A stretch of 64,000 bases of DNA from Paraburkholderia solitsugae (GCF_013177695.1 NZ_WOEY01000002.1:1-64000), one strand, 5' to 3'; positions 29,340 to 38,607 are shown, counted from the first letter of the stretch. Notes: generated by a model from the sequence alone, not told the origin. Numbers and translations are program-made.

Positions 29340-30014
29340 ATGGACACACGGCTGTTACTGATCAGCCACGCATCGACCGCGGCGATGCGTGCGGCCCGCT
29401 TCCCCGCCGACGATCCGCTCGACGCACGCGGCCTCGTCGAAGCAGGCGCGGCACGTGCGTGTCTGTCGATTCCGGACCACGCGGCGGCTTTCGTCAGCCC
29501 TGCCGTTTGTGCGCGTGATACGGCGTCGGCCTTGGGTCTCGCTGCAACGGTCCACGAGGGACTGGCGGATATGGACTACGGTCGATGGCATGGCCGGCGC
29601 CTCGCTGATCTCGCCGTCGAAGCACCGCAATCCCTCGCCGCGTGGACACACGATCCCGACGCTGCCGCACACGGTGGCGAGTCATTCAATCAACTCGTGA
29701 AGCGGGTAGGACAGTGGCTCGATGCGCTAGACGATGCGTCGGGCAAGGAGGTAAACCGCTCAACGGAACGTGCATCAAGCAATGAAACGAATGGCGCAAC
29801 AAACCATGCGCTAAGCACAGGCACAGACAGCGCGCCGCATCGCGATACGCAAAATATCGTCGCCGTCACGCACGCGCCGGTGATCCGGGCCGCCATTGTT
29901 CACGCGCTCGACGCGTCATCATCGATATTTCCACGCATCGAGATTGCGCCGCTCTCGATAGTCGAGCTACGACACTCACGACGCGGCTGGACCTGGTGGC
30001 CGGCGTCACAGTAA
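29340..30014 (+). CDS. Histidine phosphatase family protein
   Basis: 224-residue protein of the phosphoglycerate mutase-like superfamily, divergent from cbtBA. The N-terminal catalytic motif reads LLISHAST, keeping the histidine but replacing the usual Arg of RHG with Ser. The second histidine is in AVTHAPVIRAAI. A central GGESFNQLVKRVGQWLDAL block is family-typical. Residues around 137-165 are an Asn/Ser/Thr-rich insertion unlike the rest. Location next to a cobalamin-controlled operon hints at a CobC-like alpha-ribazole phosphatase, but the altered motif makes the activity uncertain. Confidence 0.78.
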   Translation: MDTRLLLISHASTAAMRAARFPADDPLDARGLVEAGAARACLSIPDHAAAFVSPAVCARDTASALGLAATVHEGLADMDYGRWHGRRLADLAVEAPQSLAAWTHDPDAAAHGGESFNQLVKRVGQWLDALDDASGKEVNRSTERASSNETNGATNHALSTGTDSAPHRDTQNIVAVTHAPVIRAAIVHALDASSSIFPRIEIAPLSIVELRHSRRGWTWWPASQ

Positions 30015-30027
30015 TGGCGGACTCACA

Positions 30028-31041
30028 TCACCGATCGACACCAAACAACGCGGCCAGCCCATGCGCCGACGCAAAAATCCCCTTCGCATCGTGCCCGACG
30101 CCGTCGATCACAAACGTACGACGCGTCGCCGCCCCTTCCGGATGTCGCAACGCCACATATCGCGCGTAAGCCAGCCCACGCTCCAGCCGATGAGCACCTT
30201 GCGCCCGCGCAGCGCATGAACGATCGAGTGCCGGATGTTGCGGATCGCAATCCGCGCCGCCAAGCAGCACGGTGACATCACGACGCGCATAGCGTGACTC
30301 GAGCTCATCAGCAGAACCAACGCCCTCTCTACTCGAAGCATAGGCAGGCAGATCCTCGAGCCCATACTTCCAGCGATTAAACGACGGACACGCCGTCGCA
30401 TCGAACGCTGCGAACTCGCCGGACGCGGTTGGTCGAGTCGCATCGAAGTACACGTACGACGAAGGATTCGCGACCACATAGCGCAACGTGATCCCGCGCG
30501 CGACGAGCGGTGCCTCACCCTGCGTCACCACGGCATAGCGCTGCACCACCTGGCCACCACCCGAATGCCCTGCGATCACCACCTCGCTCAGCGACGCAAA
30601 CTGCTCGCGCGACGCCAATGTATGCAAGATCGCGTCGAGTACCTCGAACGAACTGATCGGCGCCGGACCCTCGGCATTTTCGCCTCCCATCCAACTCGTC
30701 CACTCCCAATGCAGCGTCGATGGCGGCAACGCATGCGCGTCCACGTCCGCACTTGCGAGGAACTGCGGCACGATCAGCAGCGTGTCGGCAGCACTACCAC
30801 CGGCCAGTGCGCACGCGCGCTCCGCCAGATCAAAGTACGCATCCGCATTGCGTAAGCGTCCGTGAATCAGAATCACCGCGCGCTTGACGTCGCGTATCGG
30901 CGCAAGCCAGTCGTCGTTCGCGAACACCGGCACGGTGCCGCTACCCGTTTGCGTCGCGACACTCAGATGCCGGCTCGCGACAACAGCGACCGGACGTTCA
31001 TTCGGCGCGCGTTCGTCATCTGTGATCAAAGGCTGGGCCAT
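30028..31041 (-). CDS. Alpha/beta hydrolase, cytoplasmic paralogue
   Basis: 337 residues with no signal peptide. Alpha/beta-hydrolase landmarks: oxyanion region AVILIHGRLRNADAYF, nucleophile elbow VVIAGHSGGGQVVQRYAV (Ser), an acidic residue in LLGGADCDPQ, and His in VIDGVGHDAKG. It aligns along its whole length with the exported hydrolase at 32442-33518, sharing FNRWKYG, YFDA.RP and ALDRSCAA. It is the last gene of a three-gene operon with an MHS transporter between the two hydrolases. Probably cleaves an ester or amide after uptake. No characterised substrate can be named. Confidence 0.82.
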   Translation of the reverse strand: MAQPLITDDERAPNERPVAVVASRHLSVATQTGSGTVPVFANDDWLAPIRDVKRAVILIHGRLRNADAYFDLAERACALAGGSAADTLLIVPQFLASADVDAHALPPSTLHWEWTSWMGGENAEGPAPISSFEVLDAILHTLASREQFASLSEVVIAGHSGGGQVVQRYAVVTQGEAPLVARGITLRYVVANPSSYVYFDATRPTASGEFAAFDATACPSFNRWKYGLEDLPAYASSREGVGSADELESRYARRDVTVLLGGADCDPQHPALDRSCAARAQGAHRLERGLAYARYVALRHPEGAATRRTFVIDGVGHDAKGIFASAHGLAALFGVDR

Positions 31042-31083
31042 GCAATAAGCTCTGGTTAATCCAATAAATCTAACGCGTGACGG

Positions 31084-32445
31084 CTAACGCGGCGCGGCGA
31101 ACTTCGCACTTGCGTTGCCCGGCTCGCGTCCCGAGCGCGTGAAATACACCATCGCGAGCGACACGAAACCGGCAAAAATCAGATAGAAGGCCGGCGTCAA
31201 ACTGCTGCCGGTCAGACGCGTCAAGCCGGTGATGGTGAGTGGCGCCATGCCGCCGAACAGCGTCACCGCAATGTTGTACGACAGCGCCACACCCGCCGAA
31301 CGGCTACGTACCGGAAACAGCGTCGCGAGCATGCCGGGGTGCGAACCGGACATGGCGGCGAGGAACACCGTCGCGACCATCTGCGCGATGAACAGATGCC
31401 CCGGCGCCGGATTGGTCACGACGAAGTGATAAAGCGGATACACGCACACCATCCACGCAATCACGATCGGATAGAACAGCCGGTATGCGCCGTAACGATC
31501 AGCAAGCTTGCCGGACAGCGGAAACAGGAACAGATTCAACACACCCGACACAAACGCGCCGAGCAGCGCCGTGGACACCGGCAGATGCAATTGCCGCTCG
31601 ACATACACCGACAGATAGGAATGCCACACATAATTGGTCGCCGCACCGATGATGATCACACCCATCGCGCAGATCGCCGCGTCGCCGTTGTCGCGAAAGA
31701 ACTGACGCACCGTCACGCGCGGCGGCTTGTCCTTGTGATCGAGCAAACGCTCGAACTCCGGCGACTCGGCCACACGATGGCGGATGTAGAAACCGAACGG
31801 TCCCGCCAACGCGCCGAACAGAAACGGCAGACGCCAACCCCACGCAACCAGTTGTTCGTGCGTAAGCTGCGTGGTCAGCAGATAACCGACACCGGATGAA
31901 AGCAGCAACGCAAACGCCTGCGCCGACATATTGAAGCTGCCATAGAACATCTTCTTGTGCGGCGGCGCGTACTCGACGAGCATCGCCGACGCCGTCGCGA
32001 ACTGCCCGCCCACCGAGAGACCTTGCAACAGCCGCACCAACACCACAAGCAACGGCGCGGCAATGCCGATGCTGGCATAACCCGGCGTGAGGCCCATCAA
32101 CAGCGTGCTCGCCGCCATCGAAATGATGAGCAGCGAAAGCGCCGTGCGCCGCCCCGCCCGGTCAGCGTAAATACCGAACAGAATGCCGCCGATCGGCCGC
32201 ACGATAAAGCCGACGGCGAACGTGGCCAGCGTCAGCATGATCGACACGAAACCGCTGCCGCCTGGAAAAAACACTTGCGCGATGATCTTGGCGAAATAGC
32301 CGTAGATCAGAAAATCGAACCACTCGAGCCCGTTGCCGAGCACCGAAGCGAAGATCGCGCGCCGCACCATCGACGGGCTCAAGCCGTTCGATGCCTCCGC
32401 GGTGGGCTCCGTCCCCTCACGCTGATTCAAGCTCGCCTCGCTCAT
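31084..32445 (-). CDS. MFS transporter, metabolite:H+ symporter (MHS) family
   Basis: 453-residue, 12-helix inner-membrane transporter. The MHS N-terminus VLGNGLEWFDFLIYGYFAKI and the loop FGIYADRAGRRTALS (the MFS Asp/Arg motif) are clear, as is the conserved AVGFIVRPIGG. The ATG at 32445 (MSEASLNQ) is preferred: it has AAGGA 8 nt upstream and overlaps the TGA of the upstream hydrolase by 4 nt. An ATG three codons earlier is possible. MHS transporters import organic acids or betaines with protons. Its place between an exported and a cytoplasmic hydrolase suggests import of a product released outside the cell membrane. Confidence 0.9.
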   Translation of the reverse strand: MSEASLNQREGTEPTAEASNGLSPSMVRRAIFASVLGNGLEWFDFLIYGYFAKIIAQVFFPGGSGFVSIMLTLATFAVGFIVRPIGGILFGIYADRAGRRTALSLLIISMAASTLLMGLTPGYASIGIAAPLLVVLVRLLQGLSVGGQFATASAMLVEYAPPHKKMFYGSFNMSAQAFALLLSSGVGYLLTTQLTHEQLVAWGWRLPFLFGALAGPFGFYIRHRVAESPEFERLLDHKDKPPRVTVRQFFRDNGDAAICAMGVIIIGAATNYVWHSYLSVYVERQLHLPVSTALLGAFVSGVLNLFLFPLSGKLADRYGAYRLFYPIVIAWMVCVYPLYHFVVTNPAPGHLFIAQMVATVFLAAMSGSHPGMLATLFPVRSRSAGVALSYNIAVTLFGGMAPLTITGLTRLTGSSLTPAFYLIFAGFVSLAMVYFTRSGREPGNASAKFAAPR

Positions 32446-33518
32446 TGCTCGCATCCTTGGGTGTCGAACATCGCTGACAGTGCGCAGACCGACGTCAGCA
32501 TGCGCGCGCCGTCGTGGCCGACGCCCGGCACGATATGAAAGCTCTGGTTCAAGCCTTCAGGATGACGCGACTGAATGTACCGGTAATACGCTTCTGCGCG
32601 CGCGAAGCGCTGCGGACCTTGCGCTTCGGCCGCACAGCTTCTATCGAGCGCGCTTTGCTGCGGATCGGTATCCGCGCCACCGACCAGGTAGTCGATCCGG
32701 CGCGACGCATAGGTCGCTTCGAGTTGCGCGGGCGAGCGGTCGTCGAGGTACGGCGGCCGATTGTCCATGCCGTATTTCCACTGATTGAAGTCAGTGCATT
32801 GCGCGGCGTCGAACGGCGCCGCGACACCTTGCGCATTCGGCCGTTGCGCATCGAAATACGCATACGTCGATGGGTTCGCCACCACGTAGCGCACGTCGAT
32901 ACCTTCACGGGTCAGCACGTCGATGTTACGCGCCGCCACGGCGTAACGCTGCACGACCTGTCCGCCGCCCGAATGCCCTGCGACCACGACGTGCTGCAGA
33001 TTTGGAAACAGCTTGCGATCCGCGAGGCGCGTAACAATCGCGTCCAGCACCGCGTACGAACTGATAGGCAGCGGCGCGCGCGCCGCTTCGCCGCCCATCC
33101 ACGCGTCGCCCTTCCAGCGCAGCAGATCGGCCGGCTCGTCATGTACGCGCATGTCGAGCGTGGCGAGGAACTGCGGTGCGACCAGAAGCGTGCTGTCGGC
33201 GTCCGCATGAGCAGCTTCGCGTGCATTTTGCGCAGTGCGGAAGTACACGTCGGCGTTGCGCAGTTTGCCGTGAATCACGATCACCGCACGCGTCACCTGC
33301 GGCTGCGCGACGTTCCAATCTTTCGACAGATACAGCGGAAATTCAGCTTGCCCTTGTGGCGTGTCGATCACGAACCGTGTATCCGAGATCGTCGCCACAG
33401 GTTTCAGATGGGACTTATCAGCATTCACCGCGAATACCGGTTGTGCGAGCAATGTCAGCATCGCGGCGCCAACTGCCAAGCCGCCCGTCGCCAAACGTCG
33501 TGAACGATTGAATGTCAT
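32442..33518 (-). CDS. Exported alpha/beta hydrolase, first gene of the hydrolase-MHS-hydrolase operon
   Basis: 358 residues with an N-terminal signal (RRLATGGLAVGAAMLTLLAQ, ending VFA), so it is probably periplasmic. The core matches the cytoplasmic paralogue at 30028: VIVIHGKLRNADVYF, nucleophile VVVAGHSGGGQVVQRYAV, YLVGGADTDPQ and IVPGVGHDGAR. The pair differ mainly in the signal peptide and surface regions. Transcribed away from a LysR gene, with a palindrome in the shared 217-nt promoter region. A role as the outer step of a substrate-processing and uptake pathway is inferred from localisation and operon order. Confidence 0.83.
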   Translation of the reverse strand: MTFNRSRRLATGGLAVGAAMLTLLAQPVFAVNADKSHLKPVATISDTRFVIDTPQGQAEFPLYLSKDWNVAQPQVTRAVIVIHGKLRNADVYFRTAQNAREAAHADADSTLLVAPQFLATLDMRVHDEPADLLRWKGDAWMGGEAARAPLPISSYAVLDAIVTRLADRKLFPNLQHVVVAGHSGGGQVVQRYAVAARNIDVLTREGIDVRYVVANPSTYAYFDAQRPNAQGVAAPFDAAQCTDFNQWKYGMDNRPPYLDDRSPAQLEATYASRRIDYLVGGADTDPQQSALDRSCAAEAQGPQRFARAEAYYRYIQSRHPEGLNQSFHIVPGVGHDGARMLTSVCALSAMFDTQGCEQ

Positions 33519-33676
33519 GCAGCTTGCTCCTGATTACTGTGCACCGTCTTGAACGCGGCGCATCGTCGAATCCGTCGCTGAAAAGCCCCAAAATCCAGAA
33601 CCGGCATTAGCCGACGCGATGAACCAGATCGTAGGACCGGGCGGGGCAAATGTAAAATACCTGTTTTTTGCACCCC

Positions 33677-33695
33677 CCATATTTATAAAATATGG
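33677..33695. promoter_or_regulatory. Perfect palindrome between hydrolase operon and LysR gene
   Basis: CCATATTT and AAATATGG separated by ATA, an 8-bp perfect inverted repeat in the divergent promoter region, 41 nt before the LysR start. Its size and position fit a LysR operator (T-N11-A type). The sequence is strikingly AT-rich for this genome. Confidence 0.6.
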
Positions 33696-33735
33696 CAATG
33701 ACCAGAACGTAAAGCGGCCAGGGAGACGGAACACC

Positions 33736-34644
33736 ATGGAGCTTCGCCACTTGCGCTACTTCCTGGCGGTTGCCGAGGAAGGCCAATTCACGCGTGCGGC
33801 CGAGCGGCTGGCGATGCAACAGCCGCCGCTCTCACAGCAGATTCGAACGCTGGAAGAAGAGATCGGCTTCGAGCTGTTTGTGCGCATGCCGCGCGGCGTG
33901 ACCTTGACGCCCGCGGGGCAGACCTTTGCCGAAGACGCGCAACGCTTGCTGCTGGATCTGCAGCAGTCGGTGGACAAGGCGCACCGGATCGCGCGCGGCG
34001 AACTCGGCACGATCTCGATCGGCCTCACCAGTTCGGCTGCGTTCCATCCCTTCACGACGGAGACGATCCGGGCCTTTCGCGCGGTGTGTCCCGAAGTCGC
34101 CGTGGAGCTGGCCGAGCTCAACGCGGCGGAGATTATCGAGCGTTTGGCCGCGGGGCAGATTCAGGCCGCGTTTCTCCGCAAGCCAGTCGATGCGCGCGAG
34201 GGCGTGGCGTTCGAGTTATTGCTCGACGAGCCGATGGTGGTGGTATTACCTGTCGGGCACCCTTTGCTAAAGGGGGCGGGCAAAAAACGGCCACAAGTAT
34301 CGTTGAAGGCGCTGGCGCACGAGGACTTCATTCTGGTCCGCCGGCCGGGAGCACCTGGCATGTATGCGGACATCCTAGCGGCCTGCCGGCAAGCCGGATT
34401 CGTGCCGCGGATTGCGCGCGAGGTGCCGCGCATGGTGTCGGGGATCAATCTGGTCGCAGCAGGGTTAGGGGTCACGCTGGTGCCCGCGTCGATGCAACGT
34501 TACGACCAGGTGGGAACGGTGTATTGCACGTTGATGAATCCTGCGAAGTTGAGCGCCCCACTGCATCTTGCCTACCCTGCGGGACTACGCAATAGCGCTG
34601 CGACCCGCTTCATCGAACTGGTGAAGGCGCGCATTCACGGCTGA
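33736..34644 (+). CDS. LysR-family regulator (BenM/CatM-like), divergent to the hydrolase operon
   Basis: 302 residues. The N-terminus MELRHLRYFLAVAEEGQF and the helix-turn-helix (TRAAERLAMQQPPLSQQIRTL) are typical of the CatM/BenM branch; the effector domain follows, with LVAAGLGVTLVPASM near the end. ATG 33736 gives the standard LysR start; the frame continues upstream for 39 codons without resemblance. Divergent arrangement with the hydrolase-MHS-hydrolase operon and the shared palindrome suggest that it controls that operon in response to a pathway compound. Confidence 0.9.
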   Translation: MELRHLRYFLAVAEEGQFTRAAERLAMQQPPLSQQIRTLEEEIGFELFVRMPRGVTLTPAGQTFAEDAQRLLLDLQQSVDKAHRIARGELGTISIGLTSSAAFHPFTTETIRAFRAVCPEVAVELAELNAAEIIERLAAGQIQAAFLRKPVDAREGVAFELLLDEPMVVVLPVGHPLLKGAGKKRPQVSLKALAHEDFILVRRPGAPGMYADILAACRQAGFVPRIAREVPRMVSGINLVAAGLGVTLVPASMQRYDQVGTVYCTLMNPAKLSAPLHLAYPAGLRNSAATRFIELVKARIHG

Positions 34645-34706
34645 ACGCGCCGGGCTCTTGCGCCATCGCTAACGCCACAAAGGCCCGTGTCACAAAAAAT
34701 CCCCAA

Positions 34707-34726
34707 TTCAATAGTTTGCTAACGAA
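34707..34726. promoter_or_regulatory. Candidate MarR operator
   Basis: Inverted repeat TTC..TAG / CTA..GAA (TTCAATAG, 4-nt centre, CTAACGAA), 25-44 nt upstream of the marR start in an AT-rich promoter region. Consistent with autorepression of the marR-efflux operon. Confidence 0.5.
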
Positions 34727-34750
34727 TTTTTTACAAATACAATACCGGCC

Positions 34751-35212
34751 ATGTCGAATCTCGATGCCTTGCGCCGCACCGTTAGCAGCACCCTGGTCGT
34801 CGCTGCCAGAAAATGGCGGCGTACCAGCCATGGCGTGCTCGCGGCCTTTAACGTCTCCGAAGCGTGCGCCACGCCGCTCCTGACCGCCAGCCGGCTCGGC
34901 GAAGCGGTGCGGCAGGTCACGCTGGCCGATCACATCGGTATTGAAGGGCCCTCGCTCGTGCGACTGCTCGATCAACTGTGCGCCGCCGGCCTGATGCGCC
35001 GTGACGAAGATCCCGAAGACCGGCGCGCCAAGACTGTGGCCCTCACCGATGAAGGCCGCGCCGTCACCGCGAAAATGGAAGAAGAGCTTAATACGTTGCG
35101 TGCGCAAGCTTTGAAAGGTATCTCGCGCAGCGATCTCGAAGCGACCTTGCGGGTGCTGGCCGCTTTCACGGCCGACGCAGCGGCGCCGCACAATACCGGC
35201 GACGCCAAGTAA
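34751..35212 (+). CDS. MarR-family transcriptional regulator of the efflux operon
   Basis: 153-residue winged-helix regulator. The recognition region VRQVTLADHIGIEGPSLVRL, the wing MRRDEDPEDRRAKTVALT and DEGRAVTAKMEEEL are classical MarR. ATG 34751. Only 6 nt separate its stop from the FUSC permease gene, so it is the first gene of the five-gene efflux operon and is expected to repress it until a phenolic or aromatic ligand binds. Confidence 0.93.
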   Translation: MSNLDALRRTVSSTLVVAARKWRRTSHGVLAAFNVSEACATPLLTASRLGEAVRQVTLADHIGIEGPSLVRLLDQLCAAGLMRRDEDPEDRRAKTVALTDEGRAVTAKMEEELNTLRAQALKGISRSDLEATLRVLAAFTADAAAPHNTGDAK

Positions 35213-35218
35213 CGGTTT

Positions 35219-37321
35219 ATGGCCTATCCCACCATTCGCGACTGGCTGTTCTCCGTCAAGACGTTTGCCGCGGCGATGATCGCGCTCTACATCGGCCTCG
35301 CGCTCGAGTTACCGCGGCCGTACTGGGCGATGGCCACCGTCTACATCGTATCGAATCCGTTTGTCGGCGCGACCCGCTCCAAGGCACTTTATCGTGCGCT
35401 CGGCACCGCGCTCGGCGCGTCGGGCGCGGTGCTGCTGGTGCCGCCGTTCGTCGAATCGCCGTATCTGTTCAGCGTGGTCGTCGCGTTGTGGATCGGCACG
35501 ATGCTGTATCTGGCGGTGGCTGACCGCACCGCGCGCAGCTACGTCTTCATGCTGGCGGCCTACACCATGCCGATCATTGCATTGCCTTCGGTGACGAATC
35601 CAGGCGGCGTGTTCGATCTGGCGATCAGCCGCACCGAAGAGATCACGCTCGGCATCGTGTGCGCCAGCATTGTCGGCAGTTCGCTGTTTCCTAGCCGGCT
35701 CGCACCCACCATTATCGAGCGGACCGACGCGTGGTTTCGCGACGCTGCGTTCTATGCGACCGAAACGCTGTCCGGGCGCATTGCGGGCTCGGCAATCTCG
35801 GGGGCCCGCCAGCGGATCGCGTCCACGATCAACGGACTGGAACTGCTGCTGAGCCAGCTTGCCTACGACCATACCCGGCCAGACATCCTGACCCGCACTC
35901 ACGAGTTGCGCGGGCGCATGCAGTTGCTGCTGCCGATGATGTCGGCGCTGGCCGATCCGCTGATCGCCCTCTACAACAGCGGCCGCCAGACATGGCCGGA
36001 GGGTCTCGAAGCGTTGCTCAACGACGTCACCAAGTGGTTCAATGCGCCGCTTCCCGCGGCCAGCGAGGGCTATCATCCCGACGCGGCAGCCAACGCATTG
36101 CGCGAGCGCATCGCCGCGATGCAGCCGTCGCCGGCCGCCCTCGCGAACTGGGACGGCGCGCTGCTTTCGAACGCGCTGTGGCGTTTGAAACAGGTGATCG
36201 ATGTGTGGCAAGACTGCCGCTCGCTGCGCATCATCATCACGCGCGAAGAAGGCTCGTGGCGGCCACGCTTCCGCCATTGGCGACTAGGCGGCACCGAGCG
36301 GTTCTTCGACCGCGGCATCATGCTGTTTTCAACGGTTTCCGCGGGCACCGCGGTGATTATCGCGTGCAGCCTGTGGATCAGCTCAGGCTGGGCGGACGGC
36401 GCCAGTGCGGTGACGCTGGCAGCGGTCGCCTGCTGCTTCTTCGCCGCGCTCGACGAACCCGCGCCCATGGTGTTCAGGTTCTTCGTCGCCACGGCAATCG
36501 CCGTGGTGGCCGCCGGCATTTATCTGTTCGCCGTACTGCCGCATGTGCATGATTTTCCGATGCTGGTCATCCTGTTCGCCGCGCCGTTCATTCTCGTCGG
36601 CACGTTAATCCCGCGGCCGCAGTTCAATATGGTCACGGTGCTGGTGGCCGTCAATACCGCCACCTTCATCAGCATTCAGGACGCCTATTCGGCCGACTTC
36701 CTGATCTTTCTGAACAGCAATCTCGCGGGCCTCGCAGGCTTGCTCTATGCCTATCTGTGGACCCGCGCGACGCGCCCGTTCGGCGCCGAACTTGCGGCCT
36801 CACGGCTGTTGCTCTCGAGTTGGGCCGACGTGGTGCTGACGGCGTCCACACGGACCATCGAAGACCCTCGCAATCTCGCCGCGCGCATGCTCGACCGCCT
36901 GATGCAGCTAATCCCACGCCTTGCCGCCACGGATGACCATCGCCATCCGTCGATCGAAAGCTTCCGCGATCTGCGCATCGCGTTCAACGCGCTCGATTTG
37001 CGTCGCCTTACCGCCAAGCTCGGTGGCGAAGCACCGGCCGCGATCGACCATGTCCTCGAAGACGTGCGCCAATACTTCGAAACCTGCATCGACCAGCGCA
37101 AGCGCCAACCGGTGCCCGAAAGCCTGATGACGTCAATCGACGCAGCCGTGGCACGCGTCACGGGACAAGGGCTCGCCAATGCCGGCGCGCCGAGCCCGAC
37201 CTCGCAAACCTCAGCCCGCCATTTGCGCGACGCGTTGCACGCGCTGGTCGGCTTGCGTCTTTCGCTGTTTCCGGCCACGCTAATCACACCCACGCCGCCC
37301 GAACCGGAGGCCGTCGCCTGA
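35219..37321 (+). CDS. FUSC family efflux permease (AaeB-like)
   Basis: 700-residue inner-membrane protein with two transmembrane blocks (about residues 10-165 and 360-520) separated by a soluble domain, plus a C-terminal soluble domain. This is the permease of an aromatic carboxylic acid/fusaric acid-type efflux pump. The start YPTIRDWLFSVKTFAAAMIALYIG and PRPYWAMATVYIVSNPF are family-typical. With DUF1656, HlyD and outer-membrane factor genes downstream it forms a complete tripartite pump. The spectrum cannot be read from sequence. Confidence 0.92.
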   Translation: MAYPTIRDWLFSVKTFAAAMIALYIGLALELPRPYWAMATVYIVSNPFVGATRSKALYRALGTALGASGAVLLVPPFVESPYLFSVVVALWIGTMLYLAVADRTARSYVFMLAAYTMPIIALPSVTNPGGVFDLAISRTEEITLGIVCASIVGSSLFPSRLAPTIIERTDAWFRDAAFYATETLSGRIAGSAISGARQRIASTINGLELLLSQLAYDHTRPDILTRTHELRGRMQLLLPMMSALADPLIALYNSGRQTWPEGLEALLNDVTKWFNAPLPAASEGYHPDAAANALRERIAAMQPSPAALANWDGALLSNALWRLKQVIDVWQDCRSLRIIITREEGSWRPRFRHWRLGGTERFFDRGIMLFSTVSAGTAVIIACSLWISSGWADGASAVTLAAVACCFFAALDEPAPMVFRFFVATAIAVVAAGIYLFAVLPHVHDFPMLVILFAAPFILVGTLIPRPQFNMVTVLVAVNTATFISIQDAYSADFLIFLNSNLAGLAGLLYAYLWTRATRPFGAELAASRLLLSSWADVVLTASTRTIEDPRNLAARMLDRLMQLIPRLAATDDHRHPSIESFRDLRIAFNALDLRRLTAKLGGEAPAAIDHVLEDVRQYFETCIDQRKRQPVPESLMTSIDAAVARVTGQGLANAGAPSPTSQTSARHLRDALHALVGLRLSLFPATLITPTPPEPEAVA

Positions 37322-37366
37322 TGCGCCCGTCCCGCAACCCGATCCACCCCTTTCCCAGTTCCCGCG

Positions 37367-37576
37367 ATGATCGGTGAAATCGATATCTTCGGCGTGTTCG
37401 TGCCGGCCGTGCTCGTGCTGATGTTGATCGCCTATCTGATCAACCTGGCCATCCGCACGGTGCTCGCACGCGTCGGCTTTTACCGCTTCGTCTGGCATCG
37501 CTCCATCTTCGATCTCGGCATCTATGTGCTGGTGCTGGGCCTTGTCGTCGTCGTTTCGCACAGACTAATAACGTGA
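37367..37576 (+). CDS. DUF1656 small membrane protein (AaeX-like)
   Basis: 69 residues with two hydrophobic helices (VFVPAVLVLMLIAYLIN and IFDLGIYVLVLGLVVVVS) joined by a basic loop with FYRFVWHR, the DUF1656 signature. Its stop codon overlaps the GTG start of the HlyD gene (GTGA). Such proteins accompany FUSC-HlyD pumps; their exact role in the pump is not settled. Confidence 0.93.
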   Translation: MIGEIDIFGVFVPAVLVLMLIAYLINLAIRTVLARVGFYRFVWHRSIFDLGIYVLVLGLVVVVSHRLIT

Positions 37577-38607
37577 AAAAAACCTGGTTCTCCGTCGGTC
37601 AAATTCTGCTGACCCTGATCGTTGTCGTGGTTGCAGCCTTCGTGCTGTGGAAACTGGTCGCCTACTACATGTTCGCGCCGTGGACTCGCGACGGCCACGT
37701 GCGCGCCGACGTGATCCAGGTCGCGCCGGATATCTCGGGGCTGATCTCATCGGTCGAGGTGATCGACAACCAGCAGGTCAAGCAAGGCCAGGTGCTGTTC
37801 GTGATCGATCAGGCCCGCTATGCACTCGCACTGCGCCAGGCGCAGGCCACCGCGCAGCAACGCCGCGCCACCCTCGATCAGGCGCGCCGCGAAGACGCGC
37901 GTAACCACCAGCTCGGCAACCTCGTCGCGGCTGAAGTCGCCGAAGAAAGCCGCTCGCGTGTCGAAACGGCGGAGGCTGCGCTCGCCGATGCGAACGTCGC
38001 GATCGATACGGCCAAGCTCAATCTGCAACGCACCACCATCGTGAGTCCGGTCGACGGTTATCTGAACGACCGCGCACCGCGGACCGGCGAGTTCGTCTCC
38101 GCGGGCCGAGCGGTGCTGGCGGTGGTGGATATGCATTCGTTCCGGGTCGACGGTTATTTCGAAGAAACCAAGCTGCGTGGCATCGACATCGGCCAGCGGG
38201 TCGATATCCAGGTGATGGGCGAGCCCAAGGTGCTGCGCGGTCACGTGCAAAGCATCGTCGCGGGGATTGAAGATCGTGACCGCACGCAAGGCTCGAATCT
38301 GCTGCCGAACGTGAACCCGGCATTCAGCTGGGTGCGGCTTGCGCAACGGATTCCGGTGCGCGTTGCGCTCGACGAGGTGCCGGCCGACTTCCGCATGATC
38401 GCCGGACGCACGGCGACGGTGTCGGTGCTCGATCTGTCGCCAACCGGCAAGCCTCGGTCGGCTGCGGGTGCTTCGGGGACTGTGGATGCATCGGCGGCGT
38501 CGGCTTCGACGTCGGCTGCCTCTTCGGCTTCGGCAACGTCCGCTGTTCCGGCTGCTTCTACTACGCAGCCGGCATCGGCTGCCGTCATGTCGGGCGCATC
38601 GCAATGA
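37573..38607 (+). CDS. HlyD-family membrane fusion protein (AaeA-like)
   Basis: 344-residue periplasmic adaptor. It has an N-terminal anchor (GQILLTLIVVVVAAFVLWKL), a lipoyl half (VAPDISGLISSVEVIDNQQV), an alpha-helical hairpin (about residues 75-150), the second half TIVSPVDGYLNDR and a beta-barrel domain. GTG start overlaps the DUF1656 stop by 4 nt; the ATG of the next gene overlaps its own stop. The C-terminal ~50 residues are an Ala/Ser/Thr-only low-complexity tail that is not part of the fold and is presumably disordered. Links the FUSC permease to the outer-membrane factor. Confidence 0.93.
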   Translation: MKKTWFSVGQILLTLIVVVVAAFVLWKLVAYYMFAPWTRDGHVRADVIQVAPDISGLISSVEVIDNQQVKQGQVLFVIDQARYALALRQAQATAQQRRATLDQARREDARNHQLGNLVAAEVAEESRSRVETAEAALADANVAIDTAKLNLQRTTIVSPVDGYLNDRAPRTGEFVSAGRAVLAVVDMHSFRVDGYFEETKLRGIDIGQRVDIQVMGEPKVLRGHVQSIVAGIEDRDRTQGSNLLPNVNPAFSWVRLAQRIPVRVALDEVPADFRMIAGRTATVSVLDLSPTGKPRSAAGASGTVDASAASASTSAASSASATSAVPAASTTQPASAAVMSGASQ

